From JANQOH01 sp965201115 (GTDB lineage Bacteria > Pseudomonadota > Alphaproteobacteria > UBA7887): a stretch of 64,000 nt of DNA. The notes beneath the pieces were generated by a model that saw only the letters and a list, made by a program, of their open reading frames with translations, did not search any database and had not been told where the DNA came from. The stretch is taken from the NCBI GenBank assembly GCA_965201115.1, contig OZ241745.1, forward strand, positions 3,100,001 through 3,164,000. The letters run 5' to 3'. Below, piece after piece: positions 1-8,614 of the stretch (position 1 is its first letter; each line of letters begins with the position of its first letter). The position numbers and the translations under genes were made by a program.

Positions 1-2
1 TG

Positions 3-1424
3 TACGCAACCGCGTCGCACGGGCGGGTCTATGCCATCGACGCGCGCACGGGCGACGAGCTCTGGCGCTATGTCGATGAGCTGCCCGAAGGCGTCGCCGG
101 CAAGATGTGCTGCGATATCGGCAACCGCGGCGCGGCGCTCTACGGCGACAAGGTCTATGTGGCGACCCCCGACGCCGACGTGGTCGCGCTCGACGCGAAA
201 ACCGGCGAGGTCGTCTGGCATCGCAATATCGGCAACTGGGAAGACGCCTACACGATGACCGTCGCGCCGATCGTCGTGAAAGGCAATGTGGTGGTCGGCC
301 TGTCGGGGGCGGAATACCCCACGCGCCTCTATATCGAGGCGCTGGACGCCGAGACCGGCGACCAGGCGTGGCGCACCTATACGATCCCCGGCCCCGGCGA
401 ACCCAACCGCGACAGCTGGGGCAGCGGCGACGCCGCGGATTTCGGCGGCGCCTCGGCCTGGATCACGGGCTCCTACGACCCCGAGCTCGATACGCTCTAC
501 TGGGGCGTCGGCAACCCCAACCCCGACTGGGACGGCGTGAACCGCCCCGGCGACAATCTCTACTCCAACGCCACGCTGGCGCTGAACCCGGACACGGGCG
601 AAATCCTCCACTGGTTCCAGTACACGCCGCACGATGTGTGGGACTACGACGGCAACAACGAGGCCGTCCTCATGGACGTGGACGGCAAGCAGCTCTATTT
701 CCACGGCGACCGCAACGGCATCCTCTACGCCATCGACCGCACCGACAGCGCGTTCGAGTGGGGCGTTCCCATCTCCATCGTGAACTGGATGACGGGATTC
801 GAGCCCGACGGACGGCCGATCGTGAACCCCGAGAAGGTTCCGGCCTACGACTACGAAGCGAAAAACATCTGCCCCGCGTCGGAAGGCGGCAAGTGGTGGA
901 ACCCGATGGCGGTCAACCCCCACACCAAGCGGATATTCGTTCCGAGCCGCGAAATCTGCGTGGACATCCGCAGCGCGCCGCTGGGCGAGGGGCTGAACCC
1001 CGCCGAACGCACCATCGGCAGGTCCTATTGGGGCATCGGCACAATCAGCTGGAAGACGGGCCACGGCCAGCTGGTCGCGTTCGACGGCCGCACGGGCGAA
1101 AAGGAGTGGACGGTCAAGGCGCGGGCGCCGTTCACGAGCGGCCTGCTCGCCACCGGCGGCGGGCTTCTGTTCGCCGGCACGCCCGAGGGCTACTTCAAGG
1201 CCTACAACCAGGAGACCGGCGAGGAGGTGTTTTCCTACAACGTCGGCACGGGCATTTTCGGCAGCCCGATGACCTACGCCATCGACGGCCGGCAGTATGT
1301 CTCGGTTCCGGCCGGCTTCGGCGGCTGGACCGGCTGGGCGGTGTTCGGCGAGGGCGGCGCGCCGCATCTCAAGGACAGCCGCAAGGGCGGATACCTCATG
1401 ACGTTCGGCCTTTTCGGCCGCTGA
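3..1424 (+). CDS. PQQ-dependent alcohol (methanol/ethanol-type) dehydrogenase, 5'-truncated by the window edge
   Basis: This is the C-terminal part (about 473 residues) of a periplasmic eight-bladed quinoprotein alcohol dehydrogenase; the reading frame is open from base 3, so the N-terminus lies outside the window. The vicinal cysteine pair that sits over PQQ is visible (MCCDIGNRG, codons at 108-113), as are repeated blade motifs such as LDAKTGEVVW and LDAETGDQAW. The probable catalytic base lies in PHDVWDYDGNNE (Asp codon at 642). A second Asp two residues later (codon 648) matches the extra metal ligand of lanthanide-dependent enzymes (XoxF/ExaF type), which calcium enzymes of the MxaF type replace with Ala. 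It is followed after 94 bp by a cytochrome c gene, a plausible electron acceptor. The family call is firm; the alcohol substrate and the metal are inferred. Confidence 0.92.
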   Translation, partial: YATASHGRVYAIDARTGDELWRYVDELPEGVAGKMCCDIGNRGAALYGDKVYVATPDADVVALDAKTGEVVWHRNIGNWEDAYTMTVAPIVVKGNVVVGLSGAEYPTRLYIEALDAETGDQAWRTYTIPGPGEPNRDSWGSGDAADFGGASAWITGSYDPELDTLYWGVGNPNPDWDGVNRPGDNLYSNATLALNPDTGEILHWFQYTPHDVWDYDGNNEAVLMDVDGKQLYFHGDRNGILYAIDRTDSAFEWGVPISIVNWMTGFEPDGRPIVNPEKVPAYDYEAKNICPASEGGKWWNPMAVNPHTKRIFVPSREICVDIRSAPLGEGLNPAERTIGRSYWGIGTISWKTGHGQLVAFDGRTGEKEWTVKARAPFTSGLLATGGGLLFAGTPEGYFKAYNQETGEEVFSYNVGTGIFGSPMTYAIDGRQYVSVPAGFGGWTGWAVFGEGGAPHLKDSRKGGYLMTFGLFGR

Positions 1425-1518
1425 GCGCCCGCGCCGCGCGGGTTCGGGGGAGCGGCCGCCCGGCCCTCCCCCGCCCTTTCCGCGCAACGGCGCCCGCCAT
1501 CCCGTGGAGTCGCGCCCG

Positions 1519-1914
1519 ATGATCCCCGCACGAAAACGCGCCGCCCGCCGCCGCTTTCTCGCCGCCCTGGCGGCCGCGGCGCTCGCCGCCGCGCCGGCCG
1601 CCGCGGCTGACGACGACAAGAACCCCTATGCCGGCGATGCGGAGGCGATCGCCGAAGGCAAGCGGCTGTGGGCCGACGCCGGCTGCTACGCCTGCCACGG
1701 CGCCGAGGCGCAAGGCGCCGTCGGCCCCGACCTGACCGACGACGAGTGGCGCTACCGCCCCACCGACCGCACGGTCTTCAACGCCATCGCCAGGGGCCGC
1801 GGCGGAACGGTCATGGTCGCGTGGTCCGACATGCTGAGCGACGACGAGATATGGAAGATCGTCGCGTATATCCGCTCGCTCTACCGGGGCGACCCGGACA
1901 AGATCGTCTGGTAG
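1519..1914 (+). CDS. Small secreted c-type cytochrome (single heme)
   Basis: A 131-residue exported class I cytochrome c. The N-terminus is a classical Sec signal (basic MIPARKRAARRR, then an Ala-rich hydrophobic stretch ending near AAAAD). The mature part has one heme motif CYACHG, and a Met in the VMVAW region is a possible axial ligand. The ATG at 1519 is preferred over the in-frame GTG at 1504 because GGAG at 1505-1508 gives a good ribosome-binding spacing. It lies directly downstream of the PQQ dehydrogenase on the same strand and probably takes electrons from it toward a terminal oxidase. The pairing is inferred from position. Confidence 0.88.
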   Translation: MIPARKRAARRRFLAALAAAALAAAPAAAADDDKNPYAGDAEAIAEGKRLWADAGCYACHGAEAQGAVGPDLTDDEWRYRPTDRTVFNAIARGRGGTVMVAWSDMLSDDEIWKIVAYIRSLYRGDPDKIVW

Positions 1915-2135
1915 CGCCCGCGCCGAAGGCGCGGACTTGCCGGGTGCGCGGGCGTCTCGACCGCACGTCGCAACAACTGCCGACAGCGGTCGGCGGGCGC
2001 GAACGCCGCGACTCTCCCGCCGACATCGTGACTTGCGGAAACGTGCGGGCAGGATGCCCGCGGTCCCGGGCCCCGCCTGCGGCGGGGTTGGCGGGGTCTC
2101 GACGGCGGCGCGGCGGGCCGCTATCCTGCGCGCTT
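1915..2135. repeat. REP/BIME-like hairpin repeat cluster
   Basis: This intergenic stretch carries blocks that recur throughout the window: GCGCCGAAGGCGCGGACTT, a CCGCGGTCCCGGGCCCCGCC block and a CCCCGCCTGCGGCGGGG hairpin (here with a CTGC-type loop instead of TTCG). No gene is seen in it. It ends just before the AAGGAG ribosome-binding site of the gene starting at 2161. Confidence 0.75.
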
Positions 2136-2160
2136 CCCGCCCCCGAAGGAGACCGCGCCC

Positions 2161-3204
2161 ATGTCGAACCGAACCAACCGCCGCGTCCTGCTCGCCGCGC
2201 GCCCGCAAGGAGAGCCGAAACCCTCCGATTTCGAGCTGTCGGAAGGCCCCGCGCCGGACTGCCCCGACGGCGCGTTCCTCGCGCGCACCGTCTATCTGTC
2301 GCTCGACCCCTACATGCGCGGACGCATGAACGCCGGCCGCACCTATGCCGACCCCGTGGAGGTCGGCGGCGTCATGGAAGGCGGCACGGTGGGCGTCGTC
2401 GAGGAAACGCGCCATCCGGGCTTCGCCGAGGGCGATATCGTGGTCGGGCGCATGGGCTGGCAGGACTACGGCGTGAGCGACGGCGAAGGCGTGCGCAAGG
2501 TGGACCCGGCCATCGCGCCGATGTCCACCGCGCTCGGCGTGCTCGGCATGCCGGGGATGACCGCCTATACCGGCCTGCTCAATATCGGCAAGCCGCAACC
2601 CGGCGAGACGGTCGCGGTCGCGGCGGCTTCGGGCGCGGTCGGCGGCGTCGTGGGGCAGATCGCGAAGATCAAGGGTTGCCGCGCGGTGGGCATCGCCGGC
2701 GGGCCGGAGAAATGCGCGTTCGTTACCGGCGAGCTGGGGTTCGACGTCTGCGTCGACCGCCGCGCGCCCGATTTCGCGGAACGGCTGGCGGACGCATGCC
2801 CCAAGGGCGTCGACGTCTATTTCGAGAATGTCGGCGGCGAGACGTTCCAGGCCGTCGCGCCGTTGCTGAACATGTTTTCGCGCGTGCCCGTGTGCGGGCT
2901 GATCGCGCACTACAACGACACGGCGCCGCCGGAAGGGCCCAACCTCGTGCCGCAGCTCATGATGCGGATTCTGACGAACCGGATTCTCTTCCGCGGCTTT
3001 ATCGTGCGCGATTACGCCAACCAGTCGGCGGATTTCCTCCGCCACACGAGCAACTGGATCCGCGACGGCAAGCTGAAATACCGCGAGGACTTCATCGACG
3101 GGCTCGAGAACGCGCCCGCAGGCCTGATCGGCCTGCTCAAGGGCCGCAATTTCGGCAAGCTCGTCGTCCGGGTTTCCGACGAACCGGCGGGAGCGCGGCA
3201 ATGA
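2161..3204 (+). CDS. NADP-dependent medium-chain reductase (CurA/prostaglandin-reductase-like)
   Basis: A 347-residue zinc-independent medium-chain dehydrogenase/reductase of the leukotriene B4 12-hydroxydehydrogenase / CurA / YncB group, which reduces activated double bonds with NADPH. Visible markers are the early VYLSLDPYMRGRM motif, the nucleotide-binding AAASGAVGGVVGQIAK loop near residue 160, and the YFENVGGE motif typical of this subgroup; there are no structural zinc cysteines. Family length is normal (about 335-350). AAGGAG lies about 9 bp before the ATG. Its stop overlaps the start of the next enoyl-CoA hydratase gene (ATGA), so the two are probably co-translated. The physiological substrate is unknown. 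Confidence 0.9.
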   Translation: MSNRTNRRVLLAARPQGEPKPSDFELSEGPAPDCPDGAFLARTVYLSLDPYMRGRMNAGRTYADPVEVGGVMEGGTVGVVEETRHPGFAEGDIVVGRMGWQDYGVSDGEGVRKVDPAIAPMSTALGVLGMPGMTAYTGLLNIGKPQPGETVAVAAASGAVGGVVGQIAKIKGCRAVGIAGGPEKCAFVTGELGFDVCVDRRAPDFAERLADACPKGVDVYFENVGGETFQAVAPLLNMFSRVPVCGLIAHYNDTAPPEGPNLVPQLMMRILTNRILFRGFIVRDYANQSADFLRHTSNWIRDGKLKYREDFIDGLENAPAGLIGLLKGRNFGKLVVRVSDEPAGARQ

Positions 3205-4052
3205 CCGCCTGGAGCGAAATCCAATACGCGGTCGCCGACCGGGTCGCGACCGTGACGCTCAGCCGCCCCGACCGCCTCAACGCCTGGACGGCGACGATGG
3301 AGGAGGAGTTGCGCGCGGCGATGGCGCGGGCGGCGCGCGACGAGGATGCGCGCGTCATCTTGCTCACCGGCGCCGGGCGCGGGTTCTGCGCCGGCGCCGA
3401 CATGGCGCTCCTGCGCGCGCACGAAAACGAGTCGCCGGCGCAGGCCGAGGAGCGCACGCGGCGCGGCTCCGAAGTCCGCGTCGTCATGCCCGGCCGCCTC
3501 GACGTGCCCGGCGATTTCTCGCGCCGCTATTGCTACTTCCCATCGATCCCGAAGCCCGTGATCGCGGCGGTGAACGGGCCGGCGGCGGGCCTCGGCATGG
3601 TCATGGCGCTCTATTGCGATATCCGCCTCGCCAGCGACGCGGCGTTCTTCACCACCGCTTTCGCGCGGCGCGGGCTGATCGCCGAGCACGGCATCGATTT
3701 CATGCTGGCGCATATCGTGGGCCACTCCGCCGCGCTCGACCTGTTGCTGTCGGCGCGGCGCGTTCCCGCCGCGGAAGCGCTGCGCCTCGGCCTGGCGAAC
3801 GGCGTGTTTCCCGCGGCGACCTTCGCCGAAGACGCGCGGGCGTACGCGCTCGATCTCGCCAATGCGGTCAGCCCGCGCTCGATGCGGGTCATGAAGGAGC
3901 AGGTCTATCGGAACCTCGGGCTGGGCCGGCGGCTCGGAGACGCGGTGCAGACGGCGAACGAGGAGATGCTCGGCAGTTTCCGCAGCGCGGACTTCAAGGA
4001 GGGCGTCGCCCACTTCGTGGAGCAGCGCCCGGCGGCGTTTACCGGCCGCTGA
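3201..4052 (+). CDS. Enoyl-CoA hydratase/isomerase family protein
   Basis: A 283-residue crotonase-fold protein acting on CoA thioesters. The oxyanion-hole segments are visible as GAGRGFCAGADM and GPAAGLGMVMALYCD, and a candidate catalytic glutamate lies in RRGLIAEHGIDFML. The start is the ATG of an ATGA overlap with the reductase upstream, which points to translational coupling and a shared pathway for an unsaturated acyl-CoA or aromatic-derived intermediate. The 3' end overlaps by 14 bp the 3' end of the convergent hydrolase gene. Length is slightly above the family's usual 255-270 residues because of an insert after the first oxyanion segment. Confidence 0.92.
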   Translation: MTAWSEIQYAVADRVATVTLSRPDRLNAWTATMEEELRAAMARAARDEDARVILLTGAGRGFCAGADMALLRAHENESPAQAEERTRRGSEVRVVMPGRLDVPGDFSRRYCYFPSIPKPVIAAVNGPAAGLGMVMALYCDIRLASDAAFFTTAFARRGLIAEHGIDFMLAHIVGHSAALDLLLSARRVPAAEALRLGLANGVFPAATFAEDARAYALDLANAVSPRSMRVMKEQVYRNLGLGRRLGDAVQTANEEMLGSFRSADFKEGVAHFVEQRPAAFTGR

Positions 4053-5022
4053 GCCGCGCGCCCATCTCGTCGATGGCGCCGACCAGCGCGGCGCCCAGCG
4101 GCGCGTCGGAAACCGCGTGCCCGGCGGCGGAAACGATGCGCAAATCCGCATTGCCGCCCCAGGCCGCCGCCAGGCGCCCCGCCGCGCGCGGCGGGCACAG
4201 GAGATCGTAGCGGCCCTGGACGAGTATCCCCGGTATGTCCGCCAGCCGCCCGGCGCCGCGCAGCAGCTGTTCCGGCTCCAGGAAAAAATCGTTGCGGATG
4301 TAATGCCATTCCACATAGGGCGTGCGCGGCGCCGGCGCGCCCGCGTCCACGCGCGCGGTCGGCGATTCGGGCAATGCCGGCGGCGCGGGGCGCAACTCCG
4401 AAAGCGCATGTTCGTAAGCCCCCCACGCGCGCGCGGCGGGAACATGAACGGCGGGGTTGCGGCTCTCCAGCCGCCGCCCCCACGACGCGATGGGGTCGGC
4501 GCGCTCGGCCTCGGGCAGCAGTTCGACGAACCGCCGCCACAGCTCCGGGCGGAAGGTTTGCGCGGCGCCGCGAAACGCCCAGTCCACCTCTTCCGCCGTG
4601 CCGAGGAACACGGCGCGCAGCACAAGGCCCAGCGCGCGCCGGGGGTGGCGCTCCGCGTAGGCGACCGCGAGGGTCGAGCCCCACGAGCCGCCGACAACAA
4701 GCCAGCGCTCGATGCCGAGCGCCTCGCGAATGCGCTCGATGTCCGCCACCAGGCTCGGCGTGTCGTTATCGACAAGGCTCAGCCGGGGCTCGCTCAGCCC
4801 CGCGCCGCGCTGATCGAACAGAACGGCGCGAAAGACTCCGGGGTCGAATGCCCGCGCATGGGCGCGCTGGCAGCCGCTGCCCGGCCCGCCGTGGAGAAAG
4901 ACCGCCGGAACGCCGTCGCGCCGCCCGAACTGTTCGAGATAGATCGTGTGGCGCGAGTCCATGCGCAGGCGCCGACGGTCGAACGGCTCCGACTGCGGAT
5001 GCCACTCCGCGCCGCCGTTCAT
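4039..5022 (-). CDS. Alpha/beta hydrolase, proline iminopeptidase type
   Basis: A 327-residue cytoplasmic alpha/beta hydrolase. The oxyanion/GGPG motif FLHGGPGSG, the FDQRGAGLSEP motif and the nucleophile elbow GGSWGS are the signature of prolyl iminopeptidases (S33), which remove N-terminal proline. Close relatives act on other small amides or esters, so the substrate is not certain. The catalytic His is probably in AAGHAVSD near the C-terminus. The ATG at 5022 overlaps the stop codon of the ABC transporter gene by 4 bp, placing the gene last in a cyaY, ABC transporter, hydrolase operon on the minus strand. Confidence 0.88.
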   Translation of the reverse strand: MNGGAEWHPQSEPFDRRRLRMDSRHTIYLEQFGRRDGVPAVFLHGGPGSGCQRAHARAFDPGVFRAVLFDQRGAGLSEPRLSLVDNDTPSLVADIERIREALGIERWLVVGGSWGSTLAVAYAERHPRRALGLVLRAVFLGTAEEVDWAFRGAAQTFRPELWRRFVELLPEAERADPIASWGRRLESRNPAVHVPAARAWGAYEHALSELRPAPPALPESPTARVDAGAPAPRTPYVEWHYIRNDFFLEPEQLLRGAGRLADIPGILVQGRYDLLCPPRAAGRLAAAWGGNADLRIVSAAGHAVSDAPLGAALVGAIDEMGARLSGR

Positions 5023-6824
5023 CGCAAGCCCGCCGCCGCGCGGCGCGGCGCTTCGAACTGCGGCGCCGCGAGGCGCGCGTAGAGGCCGCCTTCTCCCATC
5101 AGCCGGTCGTGGCTGCCGGCGGCGACGATGCGCCCCCGGTTGAGCACGACGATACGGTCGGCGTTGCGCACCGTCGCCAGGCGGTGCGCGATGACCAGCG
5201 TCGTGCGCCCCGCCATGAGCCGGTCGAGCGCCTCTCCCACCAGCCGTTCGTTTTCGGAATCCAGCGCGTTCGTCGCCTCGTCGAACAGCAAGATCGCCGG
5301 GTCGCGCAGCAGCGCCCGGGCGATGGCCACGCGCTGGCGCTGTCCGCCCGAAAGCCGCGCCCCCTTCTCGCCGAGAAACGTATCGAAGCCATCGGGAAGC
5401 GCGTCCAGGAACTCTTCGGCGGCCGCGGCGCGCGCCGCGGCGCGCACTTCCGCGTCGCTCGCCTCGGGCCGTCCGTAGCGGATATTCTCCCAGGCGTCGG
5501 CGGCGAACACCACGGGCTCCTGCTGCACAACCGCAATGCGCGCGCGCGCGTCGCGCGGGTCGGCGTCGCGCAGCGCCACGCCGTCGATGTGTACGCTCCC
5601 GCCGTCGGGGTCGTAAAACCGCAGCAGCAGCTGAAACAGAGTGGTCTTGCCCGCGCCGCTGGGGCCGGCGAGGGCGACGCGCTCGCCCGGCGCGACCTCG
5701 AGATCGACATCGCGCAGCGCCGGGTCGCCGGGGCGCGACGGGTAGCGGAACGTCACGCCGCGGAACGAGATCGCGCCGGCGGCGGGCCGCGGCATGGCAA
5801 CGGGATTCGCCGGCGCGGCCACGTCGGGCGCGACGTCGAGCAGGTCCAGCAGGCGCTCCGCGGCGCCCGCCGCGCGCTGGAGGTCGCCATAGACCTCGCT
5901 GATGGCGCCCACCGCCCCGGCGGCCACGACGGCAAAAAACACGAACTGCGCCAGCGCGCCGCCGCTCATGTCGCCCGCCAAAACGGCGCGCCCGCCCGCC
6001 CAAAACACCGCCGCCACGGCGGAAAACACCGCCGTCATGGCCAGCGCCGTCAGCCATGCGCGCGCGCGTACCCGCGCGATCGCCGCGCCGAACGCCGCCT
6101 CCACGCGCGCGCCGAAGGCGCTCCGGTCGAGCGGTTCGTGCGTGAACGCCTGCACCGTGCGCACGGCGTTGAGCGACTCCTCGGCGCGCGCGGCGGCGTC
6201 GGCCACGCGGTCCTGCGCCGCGCGCGACAGCCGCCGCACCCGCCGCCCGAACACGACAATCGGCGCTACCACCGCCGGCACGAGCGCCGCGACGAGCGCC
6301 GTCAAGGCGGGGCTGGTCACGATCAGCATCGCCGCCGCGCCCACGAGCAGCAGAAGGTTGCGCAGGGCCGACGACGCCGTGGCGCCGATCACCGCCTGCA
6401 ACAGCGTCGTGTCGGTCGTCAGGCGCGATACGACCTCGCCCGTGCGCACCGTCTCCAGGAAACGCGGCGACAGGCCGATCGCGTGGTCGTACACATCGCG
6501 GCGCATGTCGGCGATAACGCGCTCGCCGAGCCACGATACGAGATAGAAGCGGCCCCACGCGGAGGCCGAGAGAACCGCGACCGCGGCGATCAGCCCCGCC
6601 AGCGCGCGGTCGAAAAGGCCCGGATCGCCGGCCGCGAACCCGCCGTCGATCAGCGCGCGCAGCCCGACGCCGAGCGACAGCACCGCCGCCGCCGATACGG
6701 TCAGCGCAAGCAGCGCCCCGGCGATCGCCCAGCGATAGGGCGCAAGGTAACGCAACAGGCGCTTGAGATGGCGCAGTTCGCGGCTGGGGGCGCGGTCGCT
6801 GGCGCGCGCCTGCGCAACGTTCAT
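5019..6824 (-). CDS. ABC transporter fused permease/ATPase (MsbA/multidrug exporter type)
   Basis: A 601-residue half-transporter: about six membrane segments in residues 30-310, then a nucleotide-binding domain. Walker A is GPSGAGKTT near residue 387, the signature is LSGGQRQR, Walker B is ILLFDEATNALD, and the H-loop is in LVIAHRL. It would act as a homodimer in the inner membrane and export lipid or hydrophobic substrates; alphaproteobacterial orthologues are usually annotated only as ABC exporters. The ATG at 6824 overlaps the cyaY stop by 4 bp, and the 52-codon upstream extension of the frame lies inside cyaY, so it was rejected. Confidence 0.93.
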   Translation of the reverse strand: MNVAQARASDRAPSRELRHLKRLLRYLAPYRWAIAGALLALTVSAAAVLSLGVGLRALIDGGFAAGDPGLFDRALAGLIAAVAVLSASAWGRFYLVSWLGERVIADMRRDVYDHAIGLSPRFLETVRTGEVVSRLTTDTTLLQAVIGATASSALRNLLLLVGAAAMLIVTSPALTALVAALVPAVVAPIVVFGRRVRRLSRAAQDRVADAAARAEESLNAVRTVQAFTHEPLDRSAFGARVEAAFGAAIARVRARAWLTALAMTAVFSAVAAVFWAGGRAVLAGDMSGGALAQFVFFAVVAAGAVGAISEVYGDLQRAAGAAERLLDLLDVAPDVAAPANPVAMPRPAAGAISFRGVTFRYPSRPGDPALRDVDLEVAPGERVALAGPSGAGKTTLFQLLLRFYDPDGGSVHIDGVALRDADPRDARARIAVVQQEPVVFAADAWENIRYGRPEASDAEVRAAARAAAAEEFLDALPDGFDTFLGEKGARLSGGQRQRVAIARALLRDPAILLFDEATNALDSENERLVGEALDRLMAGRTTLVIAHRLATVRNADRIVVLNRGRIVAAGSHDRLMGEGGLYARLAAPQFEAPRRAAAGLR

Positions 6825-7156
6825 GCGTCTTCGGCGATCCCGAGCGGGCGGCCGAGCGCGCGCGACAACTCGCTTTCCAGCCGCGCCGCGAGATCGGCGC
6901 CGCCGCGCGTATCGCGCCAGCGGCCGCTCGCCGCGTCCAGGGCGAAATGCGCCGCGCCGCTCGCCGGCGACGAAAGCCACAACTCGCCGGTCGGCGCGTG
7001 GCGGTTGAGCAGATACTGCCCGCCGCCGGGCAACTCCACCGTCAATACGCCGTCCTCGAGATCGACGTCCCAGACATCGCCGGCCGCGGCCTCGATGCGG
7101 TCCATCAGACGCTCCAGAACGGCCCGCGCGCGCGCCTCGAACTCGTTTGCGTTCAT
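6821..7156 (-). CDS. cyaY: Iron donor protein CyaY (bacterial frataxin)
   Basis: A 111-residue frataxin. The acidic first helix and strand (DVWDVDLEDGVLTVEL) form the iron-binding surface, and the sheet signature PGGGQYLLNRHAP, then LWLSSPASGAAHF, is diagnostic. It delivers or regulates iron for Fe-S cluster assembly in the cytoplasm. It is the first gene of a three-gene minus-strand operon, and its stop overlaps the ABC exporter start. Length is normal for the family (about 105-115). Confidence 0.92.
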   Translation of the reverse strand: MNANEFEARARAVLERLMDRIEAAAGDVWDVDLEDGVLTVELPGGGQYLLNRHAPTGELWLSSPASGAAHFALDAASGRWRDTRGGADLAARLESELSRALGRPLGIAEDA

Positions 7157-7503
7157 GCCGCGCAGTCTATAGCCTCCGGCGGTTGCCCCGCAACGCGCGG
7201 CGGGCTATACGCAGGGCAATTCGAAGAACGCCGTATTGGACGGCGGCGATGGCATTGAATCGCCCTGACCGCGGGCGGGACGCTCGCGCACCCAGGCCCC
7301 GCCTTCGGCGGGGTTGCGCTTTCCCCGAAGATCGCGCCGAAGGCGCGGACTTCCTGGGTGCGCGGGCGTCTCGCCCGCATGTTCCCGCAAGCCGCGATGA
7401 TGGCGCGGAGGCGCGCCCACAGCCCCCGCCCCCGAACGACCCGGCAGCCATTACCCCCGCCATAACCGACCGATAGCCCCGCCGCGCAAGCCCCCGCAGG
7501 GGA
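7157..7503. repeat. REP-like repeats and a 46-bp dispersed motif upstream of DUF3486-like copy 1
   Basis: No gene is seen here. Bases 7214-7259 match, in inverted orientation, bases 10860-10904 with a few mismatches (shared core ATACGGCGTTCTT then GAATTGCCC). From 7295 on, the sequence is the start of the 2.7-kb direct duplication and contains the CCCCGCCTTCGGCGGGG hairpin, GCGCCGAAGGCGC, and a TGCGCGGGCGTCTCGCCCGCA block. Confidence 0.75.
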
Positions 7504-7515
7504 GGACCATGGTCC
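7504..7515. promoter_or_regulatory. Conserved 12-bp palindrome GGACCATGGTCC, copy 1
   Basis: A perfect palindrome (14 bp with flanking A/T: AGGACCATGGTCCT) 37 bp before the ATG of the DUF3486-like gene. The same palindrome precedes all four DUF3486-like copies at 36-37 bp. It is a candidate operator for autoregulation, or the conserved start of a leader minicistron because it contains an ATG. Which of these is true cannot be told from sequence. Confidence 0.6.
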
Positions 7516-7556
7516 TCTCCCGCTCCCCGCCCCAAATCGCTTTAATATCCGCATGA
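7509..7556 (+). CDS. Possible 15-codon leader peptide coupled to DUF3486-like copy 1
   Basis: The ATG inside the palindrome opens a frame MVLSRSPPQIALISA whose TGA overlaps the ATG of the downstream gene (ATGA). Copy 2 keeps the same arrangement with conservative changes. Copies 3 and 4 start the same way (MVLCR) but end early. It could be a translational-coupling or attenuation leader, or the frame could be incidental to the palindrome. No strong ribosome-binding site other than GGGAGG is visible. Confidence 0.3.
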   Translation: MVLSRSPPQIALISA

Positions 7557-8614
7557 CCGAAGCACACACCGCCGCCGTCCCCGCCGACGGCGAGCCGCGC
7601 GCAGCCGCCGCGCCCGACAACGCAGCCGCCGCGCCCACCGAACCCCACACCCAACCCCAACCCCCCGGCGACCCCCTCCGCCACAACCGCGGAAACCGAT
7701 CCACAATCGCCGACCTCCCCAACACCGTCCGAGCCGATATCTGCCGCGAAATCCGCGCCGGAACCCCCGACAACGCCATCGCCGAAAACCTCCGCGCGCG
7801 CGGATACCCCGTATCCCGATCCGCCATATACCGCTTCCGGAAAGCCGCCGCCGACAGCCTCGCCCAATGGTCCGAAATCCGCGACGCAGCCGCCCTCTGG
7901 AGCGAAGGCGGAACCCACGAAGCCCTCGCCGAAATGCTCCGCGTCGCCGCCTTCGCCATCGCCGCGCGCATCGACCCCGCCGCCCCCGATGCCGCCGACA
8001 ACACCCGCGGCGTAGCCCGCATGGTGCGCGCCATCCGCGACCTCGCCGCCGCCGAAGCCGCGCGGAAAACCGCCGCCGCCCAGGCCGGCCCGCGCCGCGG
8101 CGCGCCCGGTTCCATCGACGACCCCCGCCTGCCCTCGCTCCCGCCCCCGAACACGTGGGACGCCGACGCCCAGGCCGCCGCCAACCCCGGCCCCCCCAAG
8201 CCGCCCCGCCGCCCGTGGACCGACCAAGACTGGCTGGAGTACGACAGACACATCCAGGAGGGCGAACGCAAGGCCCGCGAAGCCGAACGCGAACGCCGCG
8301 AGGCCGAACGCGAATACGAACCCGCGTACGACCCCGAAACCGCCGAACGCCCCCGAGCCCCGCGGAGCCCCGCAATGCCCCGCAAAGCCGCCGAAGGCGC
8401 GAACTGCCCGGGACCGCGGGCCTCCCGCCCGCACGTTCCCGCAGAGCGCGATGTCGGCGGGGAAGGCGCGCCCGCCCGCCCCGGGCCCGGCGGATCCCCG
8501 CAATGCCCCGCAACCGCCCCCCGGAACCGCCGGGCCCGACCGCCCCGCGACCGCCGAAGCCCCGCCCGCCGCCGCCCCGCCCACCCCGAACAACCGAAAC
8601 GGCAGCAATGCTGA
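7553..8614 (+). CDS. DUF3486 / phage Mu gp27-like protein, copy 1
   Basis: A 353-residue protein. Residues about 45-105 (RGNRSTIADLP, VRADICREIRAGTP, SRSAIYRFRKAA) have the layout of the DUF3486 / Mu gp27 family: a short helical domain and a helix-turn-helix-like segment. A conserved central part (ALAEMLRVAAFAI, ARMVRAIRDLAAAEAARK) and the GSIDDPRLPSLPPP linker follow. The C-terminal third is Pro/Arg/Glu-rich, partly coiled-coil (EGERKAREAERERREAERE), and at its end is built from REP repeat sequence read as protein. No other phage genes are nearby. Near-identical copy at 13604, diverged copy at 50300, wreck at 56484. Function unknown; gp27-like relatives are linked to small-terminase-type roles. 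Confidence 0.6.
   Translation: MTEAHTAAVPADGEPRAAAAPDNAAAAPTEPHTQPQPPGDPLRHNRGNRSTIADLPNTVRADICREIRAGTPDNAIAENLRARGYPVSRSAIYRFRKAAADSLAQWSEIRDAAALWSEGGTHEALAEMLRVAAFAIAARIDPAAPDAADNTRGVARMVRAIRDLAAAEAARKTAAAQAGPRRGAPGSIDDPRLPSLPPPNTWDADAQAAANPGPPKPPRRPWTDQDWLEYDRHIQEGERKAREAERERREAEREYEPAYDPETAERPRAPRSPAMPRKAAEGANCPGPRASRPHVPAERDVGGEGAPARPGPGGSPQCPATAPRNRRARPPRDRRSPARRRPAHPEQPKRQQC

Noticed and set aside
7553..8614. Mu-like prophage
   Set aside because: Only the gp27-like gene resembles Mu; no portal, head, tail, transposase A/B or lysis genes occur near any of the four copies.
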